A stretch of 7,280 nucleotides of DNA from Thermoplasmata archaeon (GCA_030038885.1 JASHQY010000125.1:1-7280), one strand, 5' to 3'; positions 1 to 5,659 are shown, counted from the first letter of the stretch. Numbers and translations: made by a program. The notes: a model not told the origin generated them from the letters alone.

Positions 1-2
1 GC

Positions 3-95
3 TGCGGCCAGTCGTCGAAGAAGCCGTTCTGTGACGGGACGCACCGCAAGGTCGAGTTCAAGGCCGCGGCGGCGTCGACGACGATCCTCTCGTAA
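3..95 (+). CDS. CDGSH-type iron-sulfur protein, C-terminal fragment (5' end outside window)
   Basis: Reading from base 3, the last 30 residues of a protein are visible before a TAA stop at 93-95. They begin with CGQSSKKPFCDGTH, matching the second half of the CDGSH signature (C-x2-S/T-x3-P-x-C-D-G-S/T-H). In this family three Cys and one His hold a [2Fe-2S] cluster. The cysteine at visible residue 1, the cysteine of PFCDG and the histidine of GTH would be three of the four ligands; the first Cys lies left of the window. Known members are small electron-transfer or cluster-transfer proteins, and many archaeal ones are 60-80 residues long. After the motif the tail KVEFK is typical, followed by an Ala/Thr/Ser-rich end that looks disordered. 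The full length and any fused domain cannot be seen. The fold assignment is secure from the motif; the cellular role is not. Confidence 0.85.
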   Translation, partial: CGQSSKKPFCDGTHRKVEFKAAAASTTILS

Positions 96-130
96 CCGGA
101 CGGCGCGGTCCGCGGCGCTCCGGCGGCCGA

Positions 131-197
131 GAGGCGCCTCACGCGGAGACGGTCTCCGCGGCAGGTCTTCCCAGCGGAGCGAGCCCTCGCCGGGCTC
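131..197. repeat. Cluster of three inverted repeats downstream of the CDGSH gene
   Basis: Three self-complementary elements lie in a row. GAGGCGCCTC at 131-140 is a perfect 10-base palindrome. CGCGGAGAC and GTCTCCGCG (142-150 and 152-160) form a 9-bp repeat around one base, which would fold as an 8-bp stem with a CGG loop. GAGCCC and GGGCTC (181-186 and 192-197) form a 6-bp stem with a 5-base loop. The cluster begins 36 bases after the CDGSH stop and lies between convergent genes. A transcription end signal, an RNA 3'-end structure or a protein-binding site are all possible. No T-run follows, so it is not a bacterial-type terminator. Confidence 0.5.
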
Positions 198-350
198 CGT
201 CACCCACGGCCACGTTCCGGACCTTCTGACCTTGCGAGGCCCATCCTGCCAGCCCCGGCACGGCACCGGGTGGGGCGAGCCGCCCACCGTGCGTCGGGAT
301 GCGCCGTGGACGGGCAGAGCGTCCAAAACGCCGCGGCAGGACCCGAACGC

Positions 351-1082
351 TCACTCGCGACGGGGCCGTCGTCGGGGGCGATCGTCGTCCTCGTCCTCGC
401 GACCGGAGGCGGAATCCCGACGCCGATATCCGCCGCCCGAGCCACCGTAGCGGGGCCGACCTCCCCGAGGGGGCCCGCGGGACCACCCGCCCGGGCTTCG
501 CCCGTACCGCGGCGGGCCCCGCGAAGGGTACCGCCCCCCGGGGCCGCGGTCGCGGTTGGACGGACCGTCGCGTCGCGGAGGCAGCGTGAAGCGGTTGCCG
601 CACGCGGCGCACTCGCCGGTGAGGTTCCCGTTCTCGTCGGTCGTGAACGAGAGGGGAGCGCCGCACTGGCGGCAGGGTCGCGAGCGGGGAGCGCCCCCCT
701 CCGGCTCCTCCCGGCGTCCGGGGCGACCGTACCGCTCGCTGCGCTCGGGAGGACGGCGCGGAGATTCGCTGCCCTCGGGGATGAACGTCGTCGTCGTCTC
801 GCATTCGGCGCACGCGACCTGGAGTTTCCCGTCGTCGCGGGCGGTGACCGTCAGGATCCCCCCGCAGTCGGCGCATTCGGGGCCCGGGGTAGGAGACGCA
901 GCGGTGTCACCGGCCGCCCGCGCGTCGCCCGCGCCCGGGGCCGCCGTACCGATCGGAAGCGTCCCCTCCACGAGCGTCGTGACGCGGTGGCACTCGGGGC
1001 ACGTGCCGGTCAGCACGCGCGCCTCCTGCACCGTGTAGGGGACCTCGGCCCCGCAGCCCGGGCACGTGCTCACTTCGACCAC
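351..1082 (-). CDS. Triple zinc-ribbon protein with Arg/Gly-rich C-terminal tail
   Basis: This 243-residue protein starts with GTG at 1082. It has three zinc ribbons, each with the same spacing CxxC-x17-CxxC: C7/C10/C28/C31, C70/C73/C91/C94 and C137/C140/C158/C161. Ribbons 2 and 3 resemble each other (CADCGGILTV...CAEC and CRQCGAPLSF...CAAC), which suggests internal duplication. The linkers are Ala/Pro/Gly-rich (about 45-68) and charged, Arg/Pro/Glu-rich (about 105-135). From about residue 166 to the end the protein is low-complexity, rich in Arg, Gly, Pro, Ser and Tyr with RYG, GGRY and RGPPR units, then an acidic EDEDDD patch and a basic end. There is no signal peptide or membrane segment. 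Zinc ribbons plus an RG-type tail suggest a nucleic-acid or protein scaffold; that is inference, and no specific family is recognised. A TATA-like CTAAAGA sits 28 nt before the GTG, pointing to a leaderless mRNA. It is divergent from msrA. Confidence 0.85.
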   Translation of the reverse strand: MVEVSTCPGCGAEVPYTVQEARVLTGTCPECHRVTTLVEGTLPIGTAAPGAGDARAAGDTAASPTPGPECADCGGILTVTARDDGKLQVACAECETTTTFIPEGSESPRRPPERSERYGRPGRREEPEGGAPRSRPCRQCGAPLSFTTDENGNLTGECAACGNRFTLPPRRDGPSNRDRGPGGRYPSRGPPRYGRSPGGWSRGPPRGGRPRYGGSGGGYRRRDSASGREDEDDDRPRRRPRRE

Positions 1083-1106
1083 CGGAGGGCAGGGAACCTC
1101 GGGCCC

Positions 1107-1113
1107 TCTTTAG
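1107..1113 (-). promoter_or_regulatory. TATA-like element for the triple zinc-ribbon gene
   Basis: On the minus strand the sequence reads CTAAAGA, an A/T island in GC-rich DNA. Its centre is 28 nt before the GTG at 1082, as expected for an archaeal TATA box driving a transcript that starts at or next to the start codon. No Shine-Dalgarno sequence precedes the GTG. Confidence 0.5.
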
Positions 1114-1156
1114 GAGGACCCCCCGCCCGATCTCCCGCGCGACCTGGAGAGGGACG

Positions 1157-1163
1157 ACTTATC
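1157..1163 (+). promoter_or_regulatory. TATA-like element for msrA
   Basis: ACTTATC is the only A/T-rich patch between the two divergent genes facing msrA. Its centre is 28 nt before an in-frame GTG at 1188 and 34 nt before the ATG at 1194. The first spacing equals that of the opposite promoter at 1107-1113, so translation could begin at GTG 1188 on a leaderless mRNA. Confidence 0.45.
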
Positions 1164-1193
1164 CGCCGCGGAGGTACGTACGGGCGAGTGGAT

Positions 1194-1769
1194 ATGGACG
1201 GGGCAGATTCGACGGCGGCCCGAGAGGTCGCGACGCTCGGCGGGGGTTGCTTCTGGTGCACGGAGGCCGTCTTCTCGGAGCTCCGGGGGGTCGAGCGGGT
1301 CGAGCCGGGGTACTCGGGGGGCACGGCCGTGAACCCGACCTACGAGCAGGTCTGCACGGGGCGGACCGGTCATGCCGAGGTCGTCCAGGTCACGTTCGAT
1401 CCGAGCGTGCTGTCGTACCACGACCTGCTCACGATCTTCTTCACGGTGCACGACCCGACGACCCTGAACCGCCAGGGCGGCGACGTCGGCACGCAGTACC
1501 GCTCGGTGGTCCTCTACCACGACGACCAGCAGAAGGCGACCGCCGAGGAGGTCATCCGCGAGCTCGAGGACGAGAAGCTCTGGCGGAAGAATTTCGTCAC
1601 CCAGCTCGTGCCGTTCGCGGTGTTCTATCCGGCCGAGGAATACCACCACGACTACTTCCGCCGGAACCCGACGGGCGGCTACTGCCAGTTCGTGGTCGCT
1701 CCCAAGGTCGCCAAGTTCCGTGCGAAGTTCTCGGACCGGCTCCGGGCCGCGCCGCTCGCGCGGGCCTGA
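1194..1769 (+). CDS. msrA: Peptide-methionine (S)-S-oxide reductase MsrA
   Basis: MsrA reduces the S epimer of methionine sulfoxide, free or in proteins, back to methionine, repairing oxidative damage in the cytoplasm. The 191-residue product has the family signature GGGCFWC at 16-22, in which C19 is the catalytic cysteine. The conserved blocks GYSGG (39-43), YEQVCTGRTGHAE (from 50), the QGGDVGTQYRSVV region and PAEEYHHDYF follow. A cysteine at 164 in GGYCQF sits where many MsrAs have a resolving Cys, and C54 lies in YEQVC. Length is normal for the stand-alone enzyme, and no MsrB domain is fused. The start is ATG 1194; GTG 1188, two codons upstream, fits the TATA-like element better and is a real alternative. 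Longer upstream reading in this frame is antisense to the zinc-ribbon gene and is not protein-like. Its stop abuts the stop of the convergent LysE-type gene. Confidence 0.97.
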   Translation: MDGADSTAAREVATLGGGCFWCTEAVFSELRGVERVEPGYSGGTAVNPTYEQVCTGRTGHAEVVQVTFDPSVLSYHDLLTIFFTVHDPTTLNRQGGDVGTQYRSVVLYHDDQQKATAEEVIRELEDEKLWRKNFVTQLVPFAVFYPAEEYHHDYFRRNPTGGYCQFVVAPKVAKFRAKFSDRLRAAPLARA

Positions 1770-2351
1770 TCACGCCGCGAGGATCGCGAAGTACACCGCG
1801 AACCCGAACATGATCGCGGCCGAGACGTACCCGACGACCTGTGCGGCCCGGGGGCGGCCGCGGGTGCCGAGGTGCAGGGCGTACGGGAAGCTCACGACCC
1901 ACACGACGACCGCGGCGAAGAGGCCGACGAACAGGATCAGCCCTCCCAGGTACGCGAACGCGAGACCCGCGGTCAGCCACCAGACGATCTGGAACGGGTT
2001 CGTGATCCCGAGGAGCACGCCCTGGGAGTACGTGCGAATGCCCGCCGGCGCATTCGACGCCGGGACCGCCCGGCGCGTGAGCACCCGGACCCCGAAGAAG
2101 AGCATCACGACGGCGCCCACGAGATAGACCCATCGGAGCACCGGATTCAGATCGATCTCGGACCGGAACGCGTAGACGAGGACCGCCAGCACGAGGTCGG
2201 CGCTCATCGCCCCCAGCCCCGTGACGACCCCGGTGCGGTACGAGTGGACCGCCTGGGCCGCGATGAGCGCGTTCATCGGTCCCGGCGGGATCGTGAGCGA
2301 GAAGCCGAGCGCGAGACCGAAGAAGAACGCGAACGCGGCCTCCACGGACAC
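1770..2351 (-). CDS. LysE-family transporter (amino acid/metabolite exporter)
   Basis: The 193-residue product is a polytopic membrane protein with about six hydrophobic segments. The LysE/RhtB-type signature is present: IPPGPMN near the end of the first segment and NPFQIVWW in the fourth-helix region. The family exports amino acids or related small molecules; the substrate cannot be told from sequence. The N terminus reads VSVEAAFAFFFGLALGF. Two in-frame GTG codons, at 2351 and 2345, are the plausible starts. The one at 2351 is 29 nt from the TTGTAA island at 2377-2382 and is preferred as a leaderless start. Further upstream the frame runs antisense through the small zinc-ribbon gene and has no membrane-protein character. 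It converges on msrA with no intergenic base and is divergent from the small zinc-ribbon gene. Confidence 0.93.
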   Translation of the reverse strand: MSVEAAFAFFFGLALGFSLTIPPGPMNALIAAQAVHSYRTGVVTGLGAMSADLVLAVLVYAFRSEIDLNPVLRWVYLVGAVVMLFFGVRVLTRRAVPASNAPAGIRTYSQGVLLGITNPFQIVWWLTAGLAFAYLGGLILFVGLFAAVVVWVVSFPYALHLGTRGRPRAAQVVGYVSAAIMFGFAVYFAILAA

Positions 2352-2376
2352 CCCGAGGGGCGCGTGACATGCTCCC

Positions 2377-2387
2377 TTACAATTGTT
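2377..2387 (-). promoter_or_regulatory. A/T island and TATA-like element for the LysE-family gene
   Basis: The minus strand reads AACAATTGTAA, the most A/T-rich patch in this intergenic region. TTGTAA is centred about 29 nt before the GTG at 2351. CAATTG inside it is a palindrome, so the island could also help the divergent gene, although it lies about 60 nt from that start. Confidence 0.45.
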
Positions 2388-2420
2388 CCCCACCGGCCGG
2401 GCGGCCGCCAAAAGGCTCAA

Positions 2421-2437
2421 CTGGGGGAAGCCCCCAG
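2421..2437. promoter_or_regulatory. Perfect inverted repeat CTGGGGG-AAG-CCCCCAG upstream of the small zinc-ribbon gene
   Basis: Two 7-base arms, CTGGGGG and CCCCCAG, are exact reverse complements separated by AAG. The element ends 8 bases before the ATG at 2446. A weak A-rich patch (AAAA, 2410-2413) lies just upstream and could be the TATA region, so the repeat would cover the interval where transcription starts. It may be an operator for a dimeric regulator or a hairpin in a short 5' leader. Confidence 0.55.
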
Positions 2438-2445
2438 TATCTACC

Positions 2446-2835
2446 ATGGCCGCGGCGACCTGCACCCAGTGCGGCAAGGCCCTCGCCCCCGAGAGCGCGT
2501 TTTGCACCCAGTGCGGAGCCCGGGTCGCGCCTCCGACGCCCGCAGGGCTGGGCCCGTCGGCCGCCGCGCCGGGGGGCACGACGGCGGCGGTCGCCGCTCC
2601 GACCCCGATGCCGACGGCCGTCCCGATCGCCCCACCGATGCGACCGAGGATCTGCGTGAACTGCAAGACCCAGATGTCCCCGATGGGCGCGATCTCGTTC
2701 CGCGCCGGCAGCTGGCCGTCCGGCCCGGGAGCTCCCGCCGGAGGCTGGGCCACCGGCCCCGAGACGATGCAGCCGTTCAGCCTCTACTACTGCCAGCAGT
2801 GCGGCAAGTTCGACCTCTACTACGCCGGGACCTAG
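2446..2835 (+). CDS. Small protein with N- and C-terminal zinc ribbons
   Basis: The 129-residue product starts at ATG 2446. Residues 6-23 form a short ribbon, CTQCGKALAPESAFCTQCG (C6/C9/C20/C23), of the kind common at the N terminus of archaeal proteins. A Pro/Ala/Gly/Thr-rich linker (about 25-65) follows, with no clear structure. The C-terminal part holds a second, split CxxC pair: C70/C73 (RICVNCKTQMSPMG) and C116/C119 (YYCQQCGKFDLYYAGT), about 42 residues apart. The protein is probably cytosolic; there is no membrane segment. I recognise zinc-ribbon modules only, not a characterised family. Such proteins often act as nucleic-acid or protein adaptors, but no partner is visible. Translation upstream of the ATG is open but not protein-like. 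A perfect inverted repeat sits at its promoter, suggesting specific regulation. Confidence 0.9.
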   Translation: MAAATCTQCGKALAPESAFCTQCGARVAPPTPAGLGPSAAAPGGTTAAVAAPTPMPTAVPIAPPMRPRICVNCKTQMSPMGAISFRAGSWPSGPGAPAGGWATGPETMQPFSLYYCQQCGKFDLYYAGT

Positions 2836-2979
2836 GCGCGAGCTCCGACCTCCCGGGCCCCCTCCCGATCGAACGGACGGGACGGGCTCCGGAGATCGTG
2901 GGCCCCGACGGCCATCGAGTTCTCCGCGCCGGAACGGGTGGCGGCCGACGGCGGCGAAGCCGGCAGGGCCATCGGAAAT

Positions 2980-2986
2980 CTATTTT
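2980..2986 (+). promoter_or_regulatory. TATA-like element upstream of the MOSC gene
   Basis: CTATTTT within GAAATCTATTTTGCC is an isolated A/T-rich patch after the small zinc-ribbon gene. Transcription would be expected to start near 3008-3011, giving a leader of about 35 nt to GTG 3046. A GGAGGAGGGGG run starts at 3011, inside that leader. Confidence 0.45.
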
Positions 2987-3045
2987 GCCGGGGGGTCGCT
3001 GACCGCGCCCGGAGGAGGGGGAACCTGCCGTCCGGTACGCCGCGA

Positions 3046-3543
3046 GTGGGCCGCGTCTACCAGTTGAACCGCAAATCCCAGGTCCCGGGGGAGCGCGGCC
3101 TCCCCAAGCGCGCGGTGACCGAGATCCGGATCACTTCGGCCGGTCTCGAGGGCGACTACAACGTCTATCGGCACGACGTCTCGCGCGACGACCCATCGAT
3201 GGCGGTGCTCGTCCTACCGAAGGAGACGATCGAGGAACTCGGCCGGGAGGGCTGGCCGGTTCGGCCCGGCGATCTGGGGGAGAACATCACTTCGAGCGGA
3301 ATTCCGTACGACGATTTTTCTCCCGGACGACGGCTCCGGGTCGGCACCGTGCTGCTCGAGATCAGCAAGCCCTGCACGCCGTGCACCAACCTCTACCTCC
3401 TGCCGTACGTGGGCGCCGAGCGCGGTCCCGAGTTCCTCCGCACGACCCTCGATCGGCGAGGGTGGTACGCCCGGGTCGTCGAGGAGGGGTCGGTGCGCAC
3501 GGGGGATCCGATCGAGCTGATCGCGTCGGGCGGCGCCCGTTAG
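3046..3543 (+). CDS. MOSC domain-containing protein
   Basis: The 165-residue product is a single MOSC domain, the fold found at the C terminus of molybdenum-cofactor sulfurases and in stand-alone proteins such as YiiM. Visible blocks are GRVYQLN at the start, GLPKRAV (18-24), AGLEGDYNVYRHD (from 32; the family has GLxGDxxxH here), PGDLGENIT (74-82), the GRRLRVGTVLLEIS strand region, and KPCTPC (108-113), whose cysteine is the conserved, probably functional one. Known MOSC proteins act on sulfur carried by a metal-pterin cofactor or in detoxification of N-hydroxylated compounds; which applies here is unknown. GTG 3046 is chosen because the domain begins at once. A strong purine run (GGAGGAGGGGG, from 3011) is 25 nt upstream, too far for ordinary use, and would suit an in-frame CTG at 3025. 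No sulfurase domain is adjacent. Confidence 0.9.
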   Translation: MGRVYQLNRKSQVPGERGLPKRAVTEIRITSAGLEGDYNVYRHDVSRDDPSMAVLVLPKETIEELGREGWPVRPGDLGENITSSGIPYDDFSPGRRLRVGTVLLEISKPCTPCTNLYLLPYVGAERGPEFLRTTLDRRGWYARVVEEGSVRTGDPIELIASGGAR

Positions 3544-3570
3544 GCGCGGAGCGGCGCCGACGCGCTCGTG

Positions 3571-3577
3571 TTAGATA
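3571..3577 (+). promoter_or_regulatory. TATA-like element for the DUF1801 gene
   Basis: TTAGATA, the only A/T patch between the MOSC stop and the next gene, is centred 32 nt before ATG 3606. The mRNA would be leaderless or have a leader of a few bases. It implies that the DUF1801 gene has its own promoter and is not purely an operon partner of the MOSC gene. Confidence 0.5.
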
Positions 3578-3605
3578 CCGCTCGGGACTCTTCGGGCGAT
3601 CCACC

Positions 3606-4004
3606 ATGCCATCCCGATCCCGGAACGGTCCGGCTCCCCGCGTCGAGACTTCGGCGGAGCGGATCGAGGCATCGGTCCGAGAGCTGGTTCGGGCGGTGGC
3701 GCCCGAGCTCCGGACCGAGCGGAGATGGGGCAGGCCGTGGTACGCCGGCACGGACCTGGTCCTTCGCCTCGGGGAGTTCGGGCGCCACGTGGGGGTCGAA
3801 TTCTGGCGCGGGGCCTCCCTGGCGGACCCCCACCACCGGCTCGAGGGGACGGGACCGAATCTTCGGCACGTGACGCTCCGCTCGATCCGAGAGGCGACCG
3901 CGCCCCCGGTGCTCGAGCTGATCCGGGAGGCGGTTGACCTGGACCGCGCCGGCCCGGTGCGGACCCGCTCGGGGGAAGCGGCCGCCCCGATGCGGGAGCC
4001 GTAG
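3606..4004 (+). CDS. DUF1801 domain-containing protein
   Basis: The 132-residue product matches the layout of the DUF1801 (YdhG-like) family. It has an N-terminal helix rich in charge (RIEASVRELVRAVAPEL), then RRWGRPWYAG followed by LVLRLGEFGRHVGVEFWRGA, where the family has a W-G-x-P-x-Y/W motif and a beta-sheet, then LADPHHRLEGTG, LRHVTLRS and a C-terminal helix (PPVLELIREAVDLD). The members are small soluble alpha/beta proteins of unsettled biochemical role; some are annotated as iron chaperones or as having an SRPBCC-like or TATA-binding-like fold, and I would not rely on those names. The last 15 residues are Arg/Ala/Pro-rich and look disordered. ATG 3606 is the natural start and is preceded by a TATA-like element. 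The frame upstream is antisense-like and Arg-rich. Confidence 0.88.
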   Translation: MPSRSRNGPAPRVETSAERIEASVRELVRAVAPELRTERRWGRPWYAGTDLVLRLGEFGRHVGVEFWRGASLADPHHRLEGTGPNLRHVTLRSIREATAPPVLELIREAVDLDRAGPVRTRSGEAAAPMREP

Positions 4005-4040
4005 GCCCGTCCCGGGCCGCGGCGCCTTCCTTCGCGCGCC

Positions 4041-4058
4041 GGCCCCGCGGCCGGGGCC
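4041..4058. terminator. GC-rich hairpin after the DUF1801 gene (possible transcript end)
   Basis: GGCCCCG and CGGGGCC are exact 7-base complements with a CGGC loop, 36 bases after the DUF1801 stop. No T-run follows, so a bacterial-type terminator is not supported; archaeal ends usually need a U-tract. It may only protect a 3' end or be a chance result of the base composition. Confidence 0.25.
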
Positions 4059-4137
4059 AGGGTCCCGACCTCCCGACGCGGAGAGAAACCTCCTTGAGCC
4101 ACCGTTCGTTGCGTACCTCACTGCTCGGGAAAGGACG

Positions 4138-4575
4138 ATGCCGAAGGAACCTGCACCCAAGCCGCCGACCTGGGAGGACGCCGACCTTCTGCTCCGACTG
4201 GACGCGCTCGCCGCACAGGACGAGACCCGCAAGGCGATCGACTGGTTCCGCACCACCCACCTCGGCGCGGAGGCCCCGAACGTCCACCCGATCCTCCGGG
4301 ACTCCCCCGAGTTCCTCTACGTGCATCGGTTCATCGAGCTGTTCGAAACGATGGGGACCCTCGTGAAGTTCCATCTCCTCAACGAGGAGCTCGTCCACGA
4401 CCGCTGGATGAGCCGGGCGATCTGGAACTTCCTGAAGCCGACGATCGAACGGGAGCGGCTCACGATCGACTCCCCCTCGTTGGCGGAGAACTTTGAGTGG
4501 CTCGCCCGGCGGAACCAGGAGTGGGCGGATCGGCGGGCCCAGAAACCCTCGGGGACTCCGCCGCGGCGATCGTGA
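4138..4575 (+). CDS. Small helical protein of unknown function, coupled to the cyclase-like gene
   Basis: The 145-residue product is soluble and mostly alpha-helical, with no Cys and no membrane segment. Its central part, EFLYVHRFIELFETMGTLVK followed by FHLLNEELVHDRWMSRAIWNF, resembles the arrangement in DUF4760-like proteins (a helix with a Gly turn, then a short acidic stretch and a Trp-containing helix). Without a search I treat this as a weak similarity only. The N terminus (MPKEPAPKPPTWEDADLLLRL) and the C terminus (RAQKPSGTPPRRS) look flexible. The start is ATG 4138; upstream reading is Arg/Pro-rich and not protein-like. Its TGA stop overlaps the GTG start of the next gene (GTGA at 4572-4575), so the two are almost certainly translated from one message. 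Its function may relate to that of the cyclase-like partner; nothing in the sequence says how. Confidence 0.85.
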   Translation: MPKEPAPKPPTWEDADLLLRLDALAAQDETRKAIDWFRTTHLGAEAPNVHPILRDSPEFLYVHRFIELFETMGTLVKFHLLNEELVHDRWMSRAIWNFLKPTIERERLTIDSPSLAENFEWLARRNQEWADRRAQKPSGTPPRRS

Positions 4576-5570
4576 ACGGGGACCCGTCCCCCGAGCTCGA
4601 GCGCTGGCTGCTCGAGCCGGACGATCCGTCGCTCCGCTGGCGCGTGCTCGAGGAGATCCACGGCCGGGCGGCGACCGACCCGGACGTCACGACGGCGCGC
4701 GATGAGGTCGGCCACCGGGGATGGGCGAAGGAGATCCTCGCCACCCAGCTCCCGACCGGCCAATGGGACGCGCCGGGCGCCTCCGGCCCGGAGCTGTACC
4801 GCCCGAAGTACATCGCGACGAACTGGCGACTCCTCGTGCTCGCGGACCTCGGCGCCTCGCGCGCGACCCCGGGGATCGATCGGGCGGTCGAACGGATGTT
4901 CGCCGCGGAAGCCGGACCGAAGGGGGGCCTCGGCGGCTCGGGCAGCGAGGTCTGCTTCACCGGGAACTGCGTGCGGATGTTCGCGAGCTTCGGGTACGCG
5001 GACGACCCCCGCCTCACCGCCTCGATCGACTGGCTGCTCTCCGCGCAGAAGGCGGACGGAGGGTGGCACTGCTTCCCGTCCGAGACCGGGACGATCGATT
5101 GCTGGGAGGCCCTCGCCGCGTTCGCGGCGCTGCCGCCGTCGCGACGCTCGCCCGCGGTCGTGGCGTCGGTCCGCCGTGGGGCGGAGTTCTACCTCTCGCG
5201 GGGGCTGCTCGGCGAGACGGAAGGACCGTACGAACCGTGGCTGCGGATCCACTACCCGAACCACTACTACTACGACTTCCTGGTGGGCCTCGACGTCCTG
5301 ACCCGCCTCGGCTACGCGGGCGATCCGCGCCTCGGCCCGGCGCTCGCCCGGCTCGAGCGGATGCGCAACGGGGACGGGACGTGGAGCATGGGTCCGCTCC
5401 ACCCAGACCTGCCCCCGTTCGAGGGATACCAGATCGAGCTTCCGTTCTTTTCCTTCGGGCTCGAGATGCCCGGCCAGCGGAGCCGCTGGCTGACGATCAC
5501 GGCGCTCGCGGTGCGCCGGCGCGTGGCGGAGGCTACGAAATCGGGAACTCCGGTCCCCGCGCCGGCGTAG
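4572..5570 (+). CDS. Prenyltransferase/squalene-cyclase-like alpha-alpha toroid protein
   Basis: The 332-residue product belongs to the helical-toroid superfamily of terpene cyclases and protein prenyltransferases. The opening WLLEPDDPSLRWRVLEEIHGR (12-32) is typical of a widespread group of uncharacterised cyclase-like proteins. QW-like repeats follow: Q59-LPTGQW65, Q159-KADGGWHC167, and RNGDGTW near the C terminus. Further family-like blocks are YRPKYIATNW (76-85), VCFTGNC (127-133), FGYADDPRL (140-148) and GTIDCWEALAAFAAL. No DxDD motif of squalene-hopene cyclases is visible, and the protein is about half their length, so real cyclase activity is doubtful. It could bind an isoprenoid or act on a different substrate. 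No membrane helix or signal peptide is evident. GTG 4572 overlaps the previous stop by 4 nt and lies 11 codons before the conserved opening. It converges on the next gene. Confidence 0.88.
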   Translation: MNGDPSPELERWLLEPDDPSLRWRVLEEIHGRAATDPDVTTARDEVGHRGWAKEILATQLPTGQWDAPGASGPELYRPKYIATNWRLLVLADLGASRATPGIDRAVERMFAAEAGPKGGLGGSGSEVCFTGNCVRMFASFGYADDPRLTASIDWLLSAQKADGGWHCFPSETGTIDCWEALAAFAALPPSRRSPAVVASVRRGAEFYLSRGLLGETEGPYEPWLRIHYPNHYYYDFLVGLDVLTRLGYAGDPRLGPALARLERMRNGDGTWSMGPLHPDLPPFEGYQIELPFFSFGLEMPGQRSRWLTITALAVRRRVAEATKSGTPVPAPA

Positions 5571-5659
5571 CCGCGCATCCTCCCAGGCGATCCATCGACC
5601 CCCGACGTCCGAGGGTCAGGCGCCGCCCGAACGCGCGGCCCCCGGCGCGCCTCCGGGGT

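Noticed and set aside
200..245. Minus-strand GGTCAGAAGGTCCGGAACG resembling the SRP RNA helix 8 region
   Set aside because: The conserved GGAAG...AGCA part does not follow, and no long SRP-type helix flanks it.
270..1187. Upstream extension of the msrA frame by about 306 codons
   Set aside because: It is antisense to the triple zinc-ribbon gene, Arg/Ala-rich, and has no recognisable domain. MsrA homology begins just after 1194.
2352..2753. N-terminal extension of the LysE-family frame on the minus strand
   Set aside because: It lies antisense to the small zinc-ribbon gene and across its promoter, and has no membrane-protein character; the family's first helix starts right after GTG 2351.
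4317..5402. A 361-codon minus-strand frame opposite the cyclase-like gene
   Set aside because: The translation is dominated by Arg, Val, Asp and Glu repeats typical of the antisense of a high-GC gene, while the plus strand has clear family motifs.
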